Origin: CAJQQK01 sp963696075
GTDB lineage: Bacteria; Pseudomonadota; Alphaproteobacteria; Rhizobiales; Hyphomicrobiaceae
Assembly: GCA_963696075.1 (NCBI GenBank)
Contig: CAVOJD010000036.1
Span: 31,719-95,718, forward strand
DNA length: 64,000 nt
Direction: 5' to 3'
The notes under the pieces: model-generated
The model's input: the letters and a program-made list of their open reading frames with translations, nothing else
Databases searched by the model: none
What the model was told of the DNA's origin: nothing
Part shown: positions 43,022 to 53,174 of the stretch, piece by piece
Layout: the number at the start of each line of letters is the position of its first letter
Numbering within the stretch: the first letter of the stretch is position 1
Position numbers and translations under genes: made by a program

Positions 43022-43804
43022 CTATTTGCGCTCTCCGTAGCTCACCGCAAGCCCCGCGCGCACATCCTGCTGGATGCCATACTGCGGGAATGGATAGCGG
43101 AACCCGTTCTTCGACAGCGCCGTCATGCCCTCGATCGCTTTCGCCAGATACTCAGGCGGCAGCGCCATCAGCATTTCGTCATCGAGCACCCCGCCATAGC
43201 GCCGCTCGGCAAAACACGGGATCGAGAGCGACGGCGTCCGTGTCGTCAGCGCCCGCCCCCAACTATCCGCGCACGCCGACTCGCCCACGACCGACCAGTC
43301 GAAACGCTTGTAGCCCGACCACTGCAGGCCGTTGATGAAATACATCATCGCCCCGGGCGTCGCATAGAACAGCACGATATCGGGCGGATCTAGGCGCCCC
43401 GAGGCGATCGGCGCCACCGCAAGCGCCTCGTACTGGCCATCTTCCACACAGTGCATCGCCGCCTGATGTTCCGCTGCACCTGCCTGCGTTTCGAACCAGA
43501 CGCCGACCATGTGCTCGCCCGAGCGCCACTTCGCATCCTTGGCGTTGCCAAGCCCCACCACCGCCCGGCATTGCGCACCGACGAGATCCTCCGAAGTGAT
43601 CCCAACCGTCCACCCGAGCCGGCCCGCCTGCGCCACCACCTGGTCGAGCGTGTGCACAGACCCCGGCCGCCGGATGCGCGGGATGGCGTCCATGTCCTCC
43701 CGCTTCTCGAACATCTTCATGCCGAATGGGATAGATCTCAGTTTCAGCAGTCGCTCGAGATCGCCTGCGATCTTCGGCCAATCGAACTGGGTCTCGACGG
43801 ACAT
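43022..43804 (-). CDS. DUF169 family protein
   Basis: A 260-residue soluble protein of the DUF169 family, often annotated as a metal- or ligand-linked regulatory or ArsR-associated protein; its function is unsettled. Seen in the sequence are DWPKIAGDLERLLKLRSIPFGMKMFE at the N terminus, Cys in DLVGAQCRAVVGLG, and the tail ALPPEYLAKAIEGMTALSKNGFRYPFP. GGAGG lies 6 bases before the ATG at 43804. A longer frame to 43954 is not supported. Confidence 0.82.
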   Translation of the reverse strand: MSVETQFDWPKIAGDLERLLKLRSIPFGMKMFEKREDMDAIPRIRRPGSVHTLDQVVAQAGRLGWTVGITSEDLVGAQCRAVVGLGNAKDAKWRSGEHMVGVWFETQAGAAEHQAAMHCVEDGQYEALAVAPIASGRLDPPDIVLFYATPGAMMYFINGLQWSGYKRFDWSVVGESACADSWGRALTTRTPSLSIPCFAERRYGGVLDDEMLMALPPEYLAKAIEGMTALSKNGFRYPFPQYGIQQDVRAGLAVSYGERK

Positions 43805-43987
43805 GAAAGCCTCCAACATCGTTGTGTTTCGCGCATATGCCATCGCATAGCGTTCTCCAGACGATCTAAGCCCGCAGCCCCCTCCAAGCGCAACAGCCGG
43901 CACGAACCGTATTCGCCATGCGATGGCCGCACGCCGCTTGGCGGCCCCAATCAAAGCCCACCCGCGACGCGCATGTAGCGGAGCCCA

Positions 43988-44806
43988 TCAGGTCTCGCGC
44001 GCTTTTGCCGCGCGCAATTCGGCCAATTCCTCCCGCAACATCTCAATCTCCGCGAGCATTTTGATCTGATTGCGCAAAATCTCATACTCGAGCTCCTCCT
44101 CCTGCTCGCGGGTATGCGACTGCATGGAATCGACGATCACCCCGATGACGAGGTTCAGAATCGCCCAGCTCGAGAGCACGATAAAGGCGATGAAGAACGT
44201 CCACGCCATCGGATGCGTGCGCATCACCTCCCGCGCCAGATCCGGCCACCCCTCGAGCGTCATCACCGTAAACAACGAGAACGCACTGAGGCCGAGAGAG
44301 CCGAACAACTCCGGATGCGTCTCCCCGAACATCCGCGTCCCCATCACGGCGAATACAAAGAGCAGCAAAAGCATCAGCCCCATGATCGAGCCCAGCGATG
44401 GGATCGCCTTGATGAAACCTTCCACCACCCGGCGCAGCGACGGCAGCACCGAGACCAGCCGCAGCAGTCTCAGCGCGCGAAGGGACCGCAGCGCCGCGAA
44501 TGCATCCGTCGCCGGCACCGCCGAAATGCCGACGACGACGACATCGAACCAATTCCATCGGTCGCGCCAGAACCTGCCCCGAAACGCAAACAGCTTGAGC
44601 ACAAGTTCGCCAATGAAGATCGCGAGCACCAGGCCGTTCAGAACCTCGATCAGCGTGCCATAGCGCGCCGCGACCGAGGGCACCGTTTCAGCAGCGAGCA
44701 GAACGGCATTGACGCAGATGACCGCAACAATCCCGAATTCGAACGTTCGTGACCGGAAAAAGCGGTAGAGCACCACGCGAGCCGCGGCGAGATCCTTGAG
44801 TGTCAT
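43988..44806 (-). CDS. Voltage-gated ion channel, NaChBac-like single repeat
   Basis: A six-helix channel of 272 residues. S4 has four arginines at three-residue spacing (Arg107, 110, 113, 116; LRSLRALRLLR), so voltage sensing is likely. The pore loop reads TLEGWPDL (about 183-190), the bacterial Na/Ca type T-x-E-x-W rather than a potassium filter. A C-terminal coiled coil (REQEEELEYEILRNQIKML) suits tetramer assembly. The ATG at 44806 follows GGAAG. Selectivity (sodium or calcium) cannot be decided by eye: Gly-Trp-Pro replaces the usual Ser-Trp-Ser. Confidence 0.92.
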   Translation of the reverse strand: MTLKDLAAARVVLYRFFRSRTFEFGIVAVICVNAVLLAAETVPSVAARYGTLIEVLNGLVLAIFIGELVLKLFAFRGRFWRDRWNWFDVVVVGISAVPATDAFAALRSLRALRLLRLVSVLPSLRRVVEGFIKAIPSLGSIMGLMLLLLFVFAVMGTRMFGETHPELFGSLGLSAFSLFTVMTLEGWPDLAREVMRTHPMAWTFFIAFIVLSSWAILNLVIGVIVDSMQSHTREQEEELEYEILRNQIKMLAEIEMLREELAELRAAKARET

Positions 44807-44977
44807 GCGAGAACTTCCAGGCACGAGATTTCCCCGGCCCACGTTAGAATGATTGAATAGCCGCCGGGAACCGCGCGCGGATCATGGCTATGAACACAAC
44901 GCAAAATCCATTAGACAACCCCGCAATCCGTGCCGTCGCGACGGCACACGCCAAATCGACGATAAAACAGGAATGAC

Positions 44978-45661
44978 GTGCCGCTCATGAATATCCTCGA
45001 CGCGATCCAATCCCGCAAATCGATCCGCGCCTTCAAGCCCGACCCCGTGCCCCGTGAGACGATCGAGGAGATCCTGCGCATCTCGCAGCGTGCACCCAGC
45101 GGCACCAACACCCAGCCCTGGCACGTCTACGTGTGCACCGGTGCCGTCAAGCAGGCGCTGTCCGATGACGTCCTCGCGATGGCCCGGGCCGGTCAAGGCA
45201 AGACCTACGCCGACTACGATTACTACCCGGCGAAATGGAACGACATCCACCAGGCCCGCCGTCGCGGCGTCGGTTGGGGCCTTTACGGCCTGCTCGGCAT
45301 CGAGAAGGGCGATCGCGAAGCCAGTGCCCGCCAGGGCGCGCGCAACTTCGTCTTCTTCGACGCCCCAGTCGGCATCTTCATCACGGTCAACTCCTACCTT
45401 GCAAAAGGCAACTGGGCCGACGCTGGCATGTACGTTCAAACCATCATGCTTGCCGCCAAAGCCATGGGCCTCGACACCTGCCCGCAAGCCGCCTGGGTCC
45501 CCTATCAGGATGCCGTCTACAAGAACCTCGGCATTCCCGACACCCAGTCCCTGGTCACCGGCATGAGCCTCGGCTACGCCGACCCGGACGCAATCGAAAA
45601 CACCCTGGTCAGCGAACGCGCCGACATCTCCGACGTCGCCCACTTCGTCGGTTTCGATTGA
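44978..45661 (+). CDS. Nitroreductase-family flavoprotein
   Basis: FMN-dependent NAD(P)H oxidoreductase of 227 residues. Features are the N-terminal RKSIRAFKPDPVPRETIEEILRISQRAPSGTNTQPW, which binds FMN, and the C-terminal AAWVPYQDAVYKNLGIPDT segment. A GTG start at 44978 has AGGA 5-6 bases upstream; an ATG follows nine bases later. Members reduce nitroaromatics, quinones or related substrates. The real substrate here is unknown. Confidence 0.92.
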   Translation: MPLMNILDAIQSRKSIRAFKPDPVPRETIEEILRISQRAPSGTNTQPWHVYVCTGAVKQALSDDVLAMARAGQGKTYADYDYYPAKWNDIHQARRRGVGWGLYGLLGIEKGDREASARQGARNFVFFDAPVGIFITVNSYLAKGNWADAGMYVQTIMLAAKAMGLDTCPQAAWVPYQDAVYKNLGIPDTQSLVTGMSLGYADPDAIENTLVSERADISDVAHFVGFD

Positions 45662-45746
45662 GGCCTTGCCGCAGAGGGGCGCGGCCGCAAACGCGCGCAC
45701 CGCAGAAGTGTTGGCTGGGTCACATTGCGTCCCAGTCAATCACCCC

Positions 45747-46022
45747 CTAGCGGAAGAACTCGACGAAAAACCGAACCTCACCCATTGGTGTCACGCGATG
45801 ACGAACCTCGGGCGCAACAACGCCGGGCGCGCCCCCCGCCGTCAGCTCGACAGCCTCCCCCGTCGAACTGATCTCATATTTGAGCCGCCCGTCGAGAACG
45901 TGGATGAGCCCCCATACGCCGGCCTTGGTCGCATGATCCCGCACCAACGCATCCGGCACCGTTTCGGCCGTAAACTCCGTCGTCGAACGATACGAGCGGA
46001 CATGATCCGGCAACTGTTCCAC
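45747..46022 (-). CDS. DUF1971 cupin-like small protein
   Basis: A 91-residue protein from a GTG at 46022. It has a compact cupin-like core (LPDHVRSYRSTTEFTAETVPDAL, VWGLIHVLDGRLKYEI, APGVVAPEVRHRVTP) typical of DUF1971, which also occurs fused to TehB tellurite-resistance proteins. GGCGGAG is about 10 bases before the start. The GTG lies 16 bp after the stop of the flavin monooxygenase, so the two are one operon. A longer out-of-phase frame to 46361 is not coding. Confidence 0.82.
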   Translation of the reverse strand: MEQLPDHVRSYRSTTEFTAETVPDALVRDHATKAGVWGLIHVLDGRLKYEISSTGEAVELTAGGAPGVVAPEVRHRVTPMGEVRFFVEFFR

Positions 46023-46038
46023 GATCAGAAACTCCGCC

Positions 46039-47859
46039 TCACGCAGCGCTTGCCGACTGCGCCAGCCGCTGTTTCGCCCCGCCCTTGTCCTTCGCAAGCA
46101 CGCCCCGCTCCACGCCGAGGATCTGCTTCGCCAGGTATTTCGAATAGATCCGGCACTGCGAAAACGATCCGCCCGTGAACCACAGGCCCGGCTGTCCTGT
46201 CCGCACCCACATGTTGTTGAGTTCCTGGGTTTGCGCATCGAAGTCCCAGACCTTGCCGACCCGGGCCGCGACCTCATCCCCGAAGTACTTGGCGAGAATA
46301 TAGTCCGGCCCCTTGTAGCCCGTCGCCAGCACGATGAGGTCCGCCGGCTTCGTGTCGCCATCCTTCATCAAGGCCCCGCCGCCAACAAATCGTTCGATGT
46401 CGTGATACTGGATCAGCTTGACCTTGCCGTCCGCAATCAACTCCGAGCAGCCCGCATTGAAATAGTACCCCCCGCCGCGTGTGCGGTATTTCAACGGCCA
46501 CCCCGTGCCATCCTCCCCGAACTCGAGCCGGAAACCGGCCTTCTCGAGCCCCGTCAGGATATCCGCGTCAAGCTCGCGAACCTTCGCGGTAATCAGCTTG
46601 TGGTTCTCCTTGATCAGCGCCAGCGGCACCGACGTGTTGAACAGATCGAGATCACCCGTATTCTTGCTCTCATCAAGGTAGCTGCCGTCGTAGAGCTGCG
46701 CACTGGGATCGACATTGACGATCAGCGTCGGGCTGCGCTGCACCATCGTCACATCCGCCCCATTGGCGTGTAACTCCTGCGCGATGTCGTGCCCGCTCGT
46801 CCCCGTCCCGAACACCATCGCCGTCCTGCCGGCCCACGCCTCGCCCCCGGGAAATTCGCTCGAATGCAACACCGTCCCGGCGAACGCGTCGAGCGTCGCG
46901 ATGTGGGGAATGTTCGGCGTCCCGCTGACACTCGTTGCCATGATGATGTGCTTTGGCTTGAGGTCGCGGCGGCTCCCATCACCGCGCGTCACCCGCACCT
47001 GCCAGCGCCCCGAGGCCGCATCGTAATCGGCTCCCTCGAACCGCGTCTCCGTCCAGAAATTGAGGTCCATATGCTCGACATAACTCTCGAGCCAGTTGGC
47101 AACCTTGTCTTTCGGGATATAGCGCGGGAACGTCTTCGGAAACGGCATATAGGGCAGATGATTGACCGCCGTGACGTTGTGCAGCTTGAGGCTGTGATAC
47201 CTGAGCCGCCAATTGTCCCCGATCCGCTTCATGGTATCGACAATCAGCGCATCGAGCCCCAGTTGCCGCAGCTCGACGGCAGCGCTGATCCCGGCATGGC
47301 CGCCACCGACGATCACGACATCCGGCTCCCGGTCATGATAGCCCTGCGCCGCCGTGCGCCGGTCAAGCCAATTGGCCGCCGTCGTCGAGCGATCGTGGCT
47401 GGCCTCTTCCCGGTCCGCAATGGCCTGGGAGCCCTCCCCCTCGAGACGGTCGATCGCCGTCATCAGCGTCCACGCCACCGGCATCCCGTCATCAGAACGC
47501 GACCCCGGCGTGAAACGCACCACGCCAACCCCCGTGCCAACCGGCATGCGGAACCGGAACACAGCTTCGGCCACCTCTTCGCCCGCGACCTGATTGAGCC
47601 GTGGCGCGTGGCGCGCAGTGTCGATCTCGAAACCATGCGCCCCCGCCGCCTTGCACTTTTCACTCAGCGCTTCGACGACACGCCCGCGTCCGCTCAGCGT
47701 CTCGAACGCCCAGTCGACGCCCAGAATATTGCGCCAGTGGCAGTCATCCGCGAAAAGGCTGGCCAGCCCCGCGCGATCCCCCGCCTTGACCGCATCGCCG
47801 AATGCCGCGATCCAGCGTGCCGCGCGCGTCTCGATATCCTGACCTGTCGTGGTCATCAT
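46039..47859 (-). CDS. Flavin-dependent monooxygenase with an N-terminal NTF2-like domain
   Basis: A 606-residue fusion. Residues about 10-145 look like an NTF2/SnoaL small-molecule domain (RWIAAFGDAVKAGDRAGLASLFADDCHW). Residues about 178-600 are a flavin monooxygenase: FAD-binding GGGHAG (185-190), the FMO-type segment PRYIPKDKVANWLESY, a second dinucleotide motif FGTGTSGHDIAQEL, and LATGY near the end. YUCCA-like plant monooxygenases share this second half. The start at 47859 follows GAGG; a frame to 48045 is an artefact. The substrate is unknown; coupling to a DUF1971 cupin suggests a shared pathway. Confidence 0.9.
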   Translation of the reverse strand: MMTTTGQDIETRAARWIAAFGDAVKAGDRAGLASLFADDCHWRNILGVDWAFETLSGRGRVVEALSEKCKAAGAHGFEIDTARHAPRLNQVAGEEVAEAVFRFRMPVGTGVGVVRFTPGSRSDDGMPVAWTLMTAIDRLEGEGSQAIADREEASHDRSTTAANWLDRRTAAQGYHDREPDVVIVGGGHAGISAAVELRQLGLDALIVDTMKRIGDNWRLRYHSLKLHNVTAVNHLPYMPFPKTFPRYIPKDKVANWLESYVEHMDLNFWTETRFEGADYDAASGRWQVRVTRGDGSRRDLKPKHIIMATSVSGTPNIPHIATLDAFAGTVLHSSEFPGGEAWAGRTAMVFGTGTSGHDIAQELHANGADVTMVQRSPTLIVNVDPSAQLYDGSYLDESKNTGDLDLFNTSVPLALIKENHKLITAKVRELDADILTGLEKAGFRLEFGEDGTGWPLKYRTRGGGYYFNAGCSELIADGKVKLIQYHDIERFVGGGALMKDGDTKPADLIVLATGYKGPDYILAKYFGDEVAARVGKVWDFDAQTQELNNMWVRTGQPGLWFTGGSFSQCRIYSKYLAKQILGVERGVLAKDKGGAKQRLAQSASAA

Positions 47860-48019
47860 GGCTGCCTCGTAGATTGGTATGATCGCTAGCGCCGTTCGCA
47901 AGCGGGGAAACTGTGACGCGCCGCTGGCCAACACCTGAGCCGGATAATAGTGTGACTGGCCGCGCCACATCAATTCGAAGACCGAAGTGAACCGGCACCA
48001 TGGGGAGGAGCACGATTTG

Positions 48020-49375
48020 ATGAAAGGCCGCCGAAAGCCGCGCATATTCTACGGCTGGGTGGTCGTCGCCATTGCCTTTATCACGATGGCGATCGCGATC
48101 AGCGCGCGCACCAGCTTTTCCCTCCTCTATCCCGAAATCCTGGCCGAGTTCGGCTGGTCCCGCGCAATGACAGCCGGCGCCTATTCGCTCGGCTTCGTCG
48201 CATCAATCACCCTCCTGCCCGTCGTCGGCCTCCTGATGGACCGTTTCGGCCCGCGCATCGTCGTCCCCCTCGGCGCGCTGCTCGTTGCCGGCGGCTTCAT
48301 CGTCCTGCGCACGATTACCGATCCGATCGGCCTCTACGTCGCGATGGGACTGCTGATCGTCAACGGCTCGATGGCGATGAGCTATATCGTCCACTCGATG
48401 TTTCTGCCGCGATGGTTCGAGCGCAACCGCGGTCTCGCCGTCGGCATCGCCTTTTCCGGCGTCGGTGTCGGCGCCCTTGTCCTTCTGCCCGCCTTCCAGT
48501 GGATCATCGACACGCGCGGCTGGCGCGAGGCCTGCATCGCCATGGGCCTGCTCGTCGCCGTTGGCATCATCCCCTTGAACCTCCTCTTCCAACGCGGCGC
48601 CCCGTCAGATATCGGCCTGCTGCCCGATGGCCGCGATCCTGAAGACCCCAACGCCGACCCGGCGATCAACCGGAAGGCGCGCAACAGGGGCGAAATCATC
48701 GTCGATCGCGACTGGGCCGAAACCGACTGGACGGTTGCCCGGGCGCTAGGGACGGTCCGGTTCTGGGCGATCTGCTGCGCCATGTTCGGCGCGCTCTTCG
48801 TCTGGTACGCCATCCAGGCCCATCAGACCAAGTTCCTGATCGACGTCGGCTTCACGCCGGCCTTCGCGGCAACCGCGTTGGGCCTCGTTGCCTTCTTCGG
48901 CATCTTCGGCCAGATCGGCATCGGCGCGCTTTCCGACCGCATCGGACGCGAGTTCTCCTGGACCCTGGCACTCGCAGGCTTCGCCGTCGCGTCGCTGTTG
49001 ATGATCCAGATTGCGAAGACCCCCTCCACCAGCCTCGTCTATGCCGCCATGGCCGCCCAGGGCCTGTTCGGGTACGGCATGTCCGCGCTGTTCGGCGCCA
49101 TCACCACCGAGATCTTCTCAGGCCGCAAGCTCGCCAGCATCCTCGCGATCGTCGGCATCTGCGGCAACATCGGCGCCGGCGCCGGCGCCTGGATCATGGG
49201 CGCCCTGCACGATATGAGCGGTAACTATATCGTCGGTTTCCTGGCCTGTTGGGCGATGTCGATGATCTCTATTCTGTGCATGTGGATCGCATCGCCCTCA
49301 AGCGTGCGCCGCGTCGCCGGCAGCCGCACCAAGGGCCGCCGTTCCCCACGCCTTGCACGGGCTCAAGAACCGTGA
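48020..49375 (+). CDS. MFS transporter, oxalate/formate-antiporter-like
   Basis: A 12-helix major facilitator of 451 residues. The start IFYGWVVVAIAFITMAIAISARTSFSLLYPEI and the MDRFGPRIVVPLGALL loop are typical of the OFA/monocarboxylate branch. The start at 48020 follows GGGAGGAG; a GTG at 47987 lies upstream. It diverges from the monooxygenase operon across about 160 bp, so its substrate may be linked to that pathway. A carboxylate is likely by family. Confidence 0.92.
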   Translation: MKGRRKPRIFYGWVVVAIAFITMAIAISARTSFSLLYPEILAEFGWSRAMTAGAYSLGFVASITLLPVVGLLMDRFGPRIVVPLGALLVAGGFIVLRTITDPIGLYVAMGLLIVNGSMAMSYIVHSMFLPRWFERNRGLAVGIAFSGVGVGALVLLPAFQWIIDTRGWREACIAMGLLVAVGIIPLNLLFQRGAPSDIGLLPDGRDPEDPNADPAINRKARNRGEIIVDRDWAETDWTVARALGTVRFWAICCAMFGALFVWYAIQAHQTKFLIDVGFTPAFAATALGLVAFFGIFGQIGIGALSDRIGREFSWTLALAGFAVASLLMIQIAKTPSTSLVYAAMAAQGLFGYGMSALFGAITTEIFSGRKLASILAIVGICGNIGAGAGAWIMGALHDMSGNYIVGFLACWAMSMISILCMWIASPSSVRRVAGSRTKGRRSPRLARAQEP

Positions 49376-49423
49376 CAACAAGCCAGGTCGACTGAAACCC
49401 GCTCACGCCGAGGAACATCATCG

Positions 49424-51032
49424 ATGGCGGTACTCTCTTCCACCATTTCACCGCGCAGCGCCGATTTCAAAGCCCGCGCGGCCGCGATGAAGGATGCGCT
49501 CGAGGAAGTTCGCGAGGCCGCCACCGCAGCCATGGAAGGCGGCGGCACGAAGGCGCGCGAACGCCATCTCTCCCGCGGCAAGATGCTGCCCCGTGACCGC
49601 GTTCAGCACCTGATCGACCCCGGCGCCCCGTTCCTCGAGGTTGGTGCGCTTGCAGCCCACGACATGTATGACGGCGCCTGCCCCGGCGCCGGCATCATCA
49701 CCGGCATCGGCCGCGTCGAGGGACGCGAGGTCATGATCGTGTGCAACGACGCGACGGTGAAAGGCGGCACCTACTACCCGATGACGGTCAAGAAGCATCT
49801 CCGCGCCCAGGAGATCGCCGCCCAGAACCGCCTGCCCTGCCTCTATCTCGTCGACTCCGGCGGCGCCAACCTGCCCAACCAGGACGAAGTCTTCCCCGAC
49901 CGCGAACACTTCGGCCGCATCTTCTTCAATCAGGCCAACATGTCGGCCGAAGGCATCCCCCAGATCGCCGTCGTCATGGGGTCCTGCACCGCCGGCGGCG
50001 CCTACGTGCCCGCCATGTCGGATGAGACCATCATCGTGCGCGAACAAGGCACGATCTTCCTGGCAGGCCCGCCCTTCGGTCAAAGCCGCGATCGGCGAAG
50101 TCGTCTCGGCGGAAGACCTCGGCGGCGGCGATGTTCACACCCGCCTCTCAGGCGTCGCCGATCACCTCGCCGACAATGACGCCCACGCCCTGGCGCTTGC
50201 CCGCCGCATTGTCGCCTCCACCAATTACGAAAAACCCTCCCAAACCGTCACCCAGCCCCCGGAAGCCCCCCTCTACGACCCCGCGGAACTGGCCGGCATC
50301 ATCCCCGCCGAATTCAAGACGCCTTACGATGTCCGCGAAGTGATCGCCCGCCTCGTCGACGGCTCACGCTTCGACGAATTCAAGGCCCGCTTCGGCCCGA
50401 CCCTCGTCACCGGCTTTGCCCACATCGCGGGCCTGCCCGTTGGCATCATCGCAAACAACGGCATCCTCTTCTCCGAAAGCGCCGCCAAAGGCGCCCACTT
50501 TGTCGAGCTGTGCTCCCAGCGCAAGATCCCGCTGGTGTTCCTCCAGAACATCTCGGGCTTCATGGTCGGGCGCAAATACGAAGCCGAAGGCATTGCCCGC
50601 CACGGCGCCAAACTCGTCACCGCCGTCTCGACGACGAAGGTGCCGAAGTTTACCGTTATCATCGGCGGCTCATACGGCGCCGGCAACTACGGCATGTGCG
50701 GCCGCGCCTATTCACCTCGGTTCCTGTGGACCTGGCCGAATTCCCGCATCTGCGTCATGGGCGGCGAACAGGCAGCCGGCGTGCTCGCCACCGTACGCCA
50801 GGACGCCGTCGAGCGCGCCGGCGGCACCTTCACCGACGCCGATGCTGAGAAAATCAAACGCCCCATCCTCGACCAGTTCGCCCACCAGTCCCATCCCCTC
50901 TACGCCTCCGCCCGTCTCTGGGACGACGGCGTCATTGATCCAGCCCAGACCCGCGACGTCCTCGCCTTGTCGATCTCCGCCGCCTTGAACGCCCCGATCC
51001 CGGAAACCCGCTTCGGCGTCTTCAGAATGTAG
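49424..51032 (+). pseudogene. mccB: Methylcrotonyl-CoA carboxylase carboxyltransferase subunit, split by a +1 frameshift
   Basis: Carboxyltransferase subunit of the leucine-degrading enzyme that turns 3-methylcrotonyl-CoA into methylglutaconyl-CoA. The N half has DSGGANLPNQDEVFPDR and GSCTAGGAYVPAMSDE. The C half has GGSYGAGNYGMCGRAYSPRF and ends ARLWDDGVIDPAQTR...TRFGVFRM, as in MccB. The frame from 49424 fails near 50075-50079 and the correct frame continues to 51032. Removing one base restores GPP-VKAAIGEVVSAEDLGGGDVH. The repaired product is about 535 residues, the family length. The intact mccA downstream argues that the gene is functional and that the shift may be a sequence error. Confidence 0.9.
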
Positions 51033-51072
51033 CCCTCAATCTCCCCCGGACGCCCAGCCGAACGAAGCACCC

Positions 51073-53076
51073 ATGTTCAAAAAAATCCTGATCGCCAATC
51101 GCGGTGAAATCGCAACCCGCGTCATTCGCACCGCCTGCCGCCTCGGCATTCGCACCGTCGCCGTCTATTCCGACGCCGACCGGGGCGCGATGCACGTCGC
51201 AGAAGCCGACGAGGCCGTCCACATCGGCCCGTCGCCGGCCGCGCAAAGCTACCTAGTCAGCGAAAACATCATCAACGCCTGCCATCTGACCGGCGCCGAA
51301 GCGATCCACCCCGGCTATGGCTTTCTGTCCGAGAACGCAGGTTTCGTCGAAGCCGTGACAGCAGCCGGCCTGACGTTCATCGGCCCCTCGGCCCAATCAA
51401 TCCGCGCCATGGGCCTCAAGGACGCAGCCAAGGCACTGATGGAAAAAGCCGGCGTCCCCGTCGTCCCAGGCTACCATGGCGATGAACAGGACCCAGCCTT
51501 CCTCAAGGATGCCGCCGACGAAATCGGCTATCCTGTCCTGATCAAGGCGCGCGCTGGCGGTGGCGGCAAGGGCATGCGCCGGGTCGATGTTGCCGACGAC
51601 TTCGAGGCCGCCCTCGAAGGTGCCCAACGCGAAGGCCAGGCAAGCTTTGGCGACCCCCGCGTCCTGATCGAGAAGTATCTCACCAAGCCGCGCCACATCG
51701 AAGTGCAGGTCTTCGGTGACACCCACGGCAACGTCATCCACCTCTTCGAGCGCGACTGCTCACTCCAGCGCCGCCACCAGAAGGTGATCGAGGAAGCCCC
51801 CGCCCCCGGCATGACTGGCGCCATGCGCAAGGCCATGGGCGATGCAGCCGTCACCGCCGCCCAGGCGATTGACTATCATGGCGCCGGCACCATCGAATTC
51901 ATCGCCGATGTCTCCGATGGCCTCCACCCCGACCGCTTCTATTTCATGGAGATGAACACCCGCCTCCAGGTCGAGCATCCCGTGACCGAAATGATCACCG
52001 GCCAGGACCTCGTCGAGTGGCAATTGCGCGTCGCAGCCGGCGAGCCCCTCCCCCTGCGACAGGACGAACTCGCCATCGACGGCTGGTCATTCGAGGCCCG
52101 TCTTTATGCCGAGAACGCAGCCCGCGGCTTCCTGCCCGCAACCGGCACCCTCGAAACGCTCCGGTTTCCCGAAAATACCGCCGACGTGCGCATCGACACC
52201 GGCGTGCGTGAAGGCGACACCATCACCCCCTTCTATGATCCGATGATCGCCAAGGTCATCGTCCATGGCGAAACCCGCAAGCAGGCCCTCAACCGCCTCG
52301 AAAACGCCCTCGCGCGCTGTCAGGTTACAGGCACCGTCACGAATGCCCGCTTCCTCCTCGAGTTGGCCCGAGCCCCGGACTTCGCCAGCGGCAACGTCGA
52401 CACCGGCTTGATCGAACGCGAACTGGCAAATCTCACGGCTCCAAAACCTGCCCCCCCGCAGGCAGCCCCACTCGCAGCATTGGCAACCCTTCATGAGCGC
52501 CCGGCCGTTGCCTGCGCCAACCCGAACGCCGCCGACCCCTGGACAACCCTTGGCGCGTTCCGGCTCTGGGACGCCCCTTACGCCTTCGTCCACCTCACCT
52601 CAGGCGAGACACCAATCAACTTCCGCATCGCCCACCATGCACCGGGCCACTACGAACTCACCGATGGTGGCACCTCAACGATCGTCGAAGGGTTTCGCAG
52701 GACCGGCGGCACGATAACCGCGACGATCGACGGCCACGCCCGCACGGCCCACACCGTCGTCACCAAAGGCTCGGTCACAATCTACATCGATGATCGGGAA
52801 ATCACCTTCACCCGGCCTGATCCGCTCGCCGGCACCGGCGATGAAAGCGGCGGCGGCGACACCATCTCAGCCCCAATGCCCGGCCTCGTTAAGCTGGTCA
52901 ACGTCGCAGCCGGCGACACCGTCTCCAAAGGCCAGCCCCTCATCGTCATGGAAGCCATGAAGATGGAGCACACGCTGACTGCACCGCGCGACGGCACCAT
53001 CGCGGAAGTGACCACAAATCCAGGCGATCAGGTCGAAGAGGCTATTGTGCTCTTGGCACTTGCGCCGATCGGCTGA
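51073..53076 (+). CDS. mccA: Methylcrotonyl-CoA carboxylase biotin-containing subunit
   Basis: Biotin carboxylase plus biotin carrier, 667 residues. The biotin carboxylase has AVYSDADRGAMHVAEAD, the glycine-rich ARAGGGGKGMR and MEMNTRLQVEHPVTE. The biotin attachment site is EAMKMEH with Lys630 near the C terminus. The gene starts 40 bp after mccB. The partner subunit and the length separate it from acetyl-CoA carboxylase AccC. Isovaleryl-CoA dehydrogenase and hydratase genes are not in this window. Confidence 0.94.
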   Translation: MFKKILIANRGEIATRVIRTACRLGIRTVAVYSDADRGAMHVAEADEAVHIGPSPAAQSYLVSENIINACHLTGAEAIHPGYGFLSENAGFVEAVTAAGLTFIGPSAQSIRAMGLKDAAKALMEKAGVPVVPGYHGDEQDPAFLKDAADEIGYPVLIKARAGGGGKGMRRVDVADDFEAALEGAQREGQASFGDPRVLIEKYLTKPRHIEVQVFGDTHGNVIHLFERDCSLQRRHQKVIEEAPAPGMTGAMRKAMGDAAVTAAQAIDYHGAGTIEFIADVSDGLHPDRFYFMEMNTRLQVEHPVTEMITGQDLVEWQLRVAAGEPLPLRQDELAIDGWSFEARLYAENAARGFLPATGTLETLRFPENTADVRIDTGVREGDTITPFYDPMIAKVIVHGETRKQALNRLENALARCQVTGTVTNARFLLELARAPDFASGNVDTGLIERELANLTAPKPAPPQAAPLAALATLHERPAVACANPNAADPWTTLGAFRLWDAPYAFVHLTSGETPINFRIAHHAPGHYELTDGGTSTIVEGFRRTGGTITATIDGHARTAHTVVTKGSVTIYIDDREITFTRPDPLAGTGDESGGGDTISAPMPGLVKLVNVAAGDTVSKGQPLIVMEAMKMEHTLTAPRDGTIAEVTTNPGDQVEEAIVLLALAPIG

Positions 53077-53174
53077 CCCCTGCCCGCGCGCCAAACCGGC
53101 GCATGCCGTCCACTTTGCCGAACGCGCCTGGAGCGGCCCCGATCACGATCGGCCCGCCCCGGACCGGAAATGAT

